A stretch of 42,984 bases of DNA from Alphaproteobacteria bacterium (GTDB lineage Bacteria; Pseudomonadota; Alphaproteobacteria; Micropepsales; Micropepsaceae). The position numbers were made by a program, and so were the translations under genes. The stretch's first letter is position 1; each line of letters opens with the position of its first letter. Below, piece after piece: positions 42,781 through 42,984 of the stretch. The stretch spans positions 1 to 42,984 of the forward strand of contig JAHFQC010000037.1 of NCBI GenBank assembly GCA_023259375.1, given 5' to 3'. The notes beneath the pieces are model-generated. The model did not search any database, had not been told where the DNA came from, and saw only the letters and a list, made by a program, of their open reading frames with translations.

Positions 42781-42839
42781 CCCTCCTGTCCGCCATGCTG
42801 CATCCCCCAGTCCCCGTAGCGCAGCATGGCGGCGGAGGG
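42781..42839 (+). terminator. Long hairpin after the aldehyde dehydrogenase
   Basis: CCGCCATGCTGC (42790-42801) pairs perfectly with GCAGCATGGCGG (42821-42832), 12 bp with a 19-nt loop. An outer CCCTCC (42781-42786) pairs with GGAGGG (42834-42839). No T-tract follows. It may end the adh-aldh transcript or act in the leader of the transhydrogenase gene, whose ATG is 32 bp later. Confidence 0.5.
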
Positions 42840-42870
42840 GCAATCATGTTCCAAACCTAAAAAGTGAACC

Positions 42871-42984
42871 ATGCCTCAATTAATCGGAATCCCGAAAGAG
42901 ACGTTTGCTGGCGAGAAGCGCGTAGCGATATCGCCGGACGTCGTAGAAAAACTGATCAAGCTCGGCTTTGCGGTGCAGGTGGAG
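42871..42984 (+). CDS. pntA: NAD(P) transhydrogenase alpha subunit, start only
   Basis: The ATG at 42871 begins MPQLIGIPKETFAGEKRVAI, continued by SPDVVEKLIKLGFAVQVE to the window edge. The PKE----E-RVA--P motif followed by a helix is the N-terminus shared by PntA and alanine dehydrogenase; the IGIPKET-AGE-RVA-SP form with FAVQVE fits PntA best. The complex couples hydride transfer between NADH and NADP to proton flow. Placement after an NAD-reducing alcohol pathway may be coincidence. Only 38 codons are present. Confidence 0.8.
   Translation, partial: MPQLIGIPKETFAGEKRVAISPDVVEKLIKLGFAVQVE

Noticed and set aside
1..42984. CRISPR arrays, toxin-antitoxin or phage-defence genes
   Set aside because: No regularly spaced repeats, cas genes or defence domains were found in any part of the window.

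Overview
The window is high-GC chromosomal DNA from an alphaproteobacterium. The evidence is a serC-leader-like RNA before serC, an rluD-rpoH neighbourhood, DUF3775 and DUF6476-like small proteins, and a TIGR01782-type TonB receptor next to a PL10 pectate lyase. A Caulobacterales or Rhizomicrobium/Micropepsales-like soil or freshwater organism would fit, but genus cannot be read from this.

Layout. 1-13260 is mostly core genome. It opens with a serine operon on the minus strand (serC, an SseB-like gene, serA cut by the window edge), led by a candidate serC RNA leader. Small secreted or DUF proteins, a PhzF enzyme, QueD and a membrane glycosyltransferase follow. Next come rluD, an NTF2-like gene and rpoH (with a candidate heat-shock promoter), then a frameshifted JAMM peptidase, a pectate lyase and an intact tRNA-Glu(CTC).

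13261-34809 looks like an accessory block integrated at the tRNA-Glu 3' end. A diverged copy of about 79 bp of the tRNA end plus its downstream flank recurs at 34731-34809. The block holds a DeoR regulator with a three-gene ABC importer of the 2-aminoethylphosphonate type, a TonB receptor, a Tat-exported phosphocholine-type phospholipase C, a secreted PHP phosphoesterase, a PI-PLC-like enzyme, and a complete kdp potassium-uptake operon with two micro-proteins. Its theme is scavenging phosphorus (phosphonates, phospholipid head groups) and potassium. Just outside the second repeat lie a 3' fragment of tRNA-Arg(CCG) and decayed TraC/TraD conjugation genes, which suggest an eroded integrative element. 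No integrase is intact.

35669-42737 is the most unusual part. It has an outer-membrane MetA-type protein, a transposase-derived zinc-ribbon protein that appears to have lost catalytic residues, a 78-residue unknown, a DUF6976-like protein with a FIST-C-like end, a Crp/Fnr regulator, an iron-dependent alcohol dehydrogenase and an aldehyde dehydrogenase. Two nearly identical Crp/Fnr-type dyads (TGTCA-N6-TGACA and a one-mismatch version) lie before the outer-membrane gene and between the regulator and the alcohol dehydrogenase. I infer a small self-contained regulon for alcohol oxidation. The window ends in the first 38 codons of a NAD(P) transhydrogenase alpha subunit.
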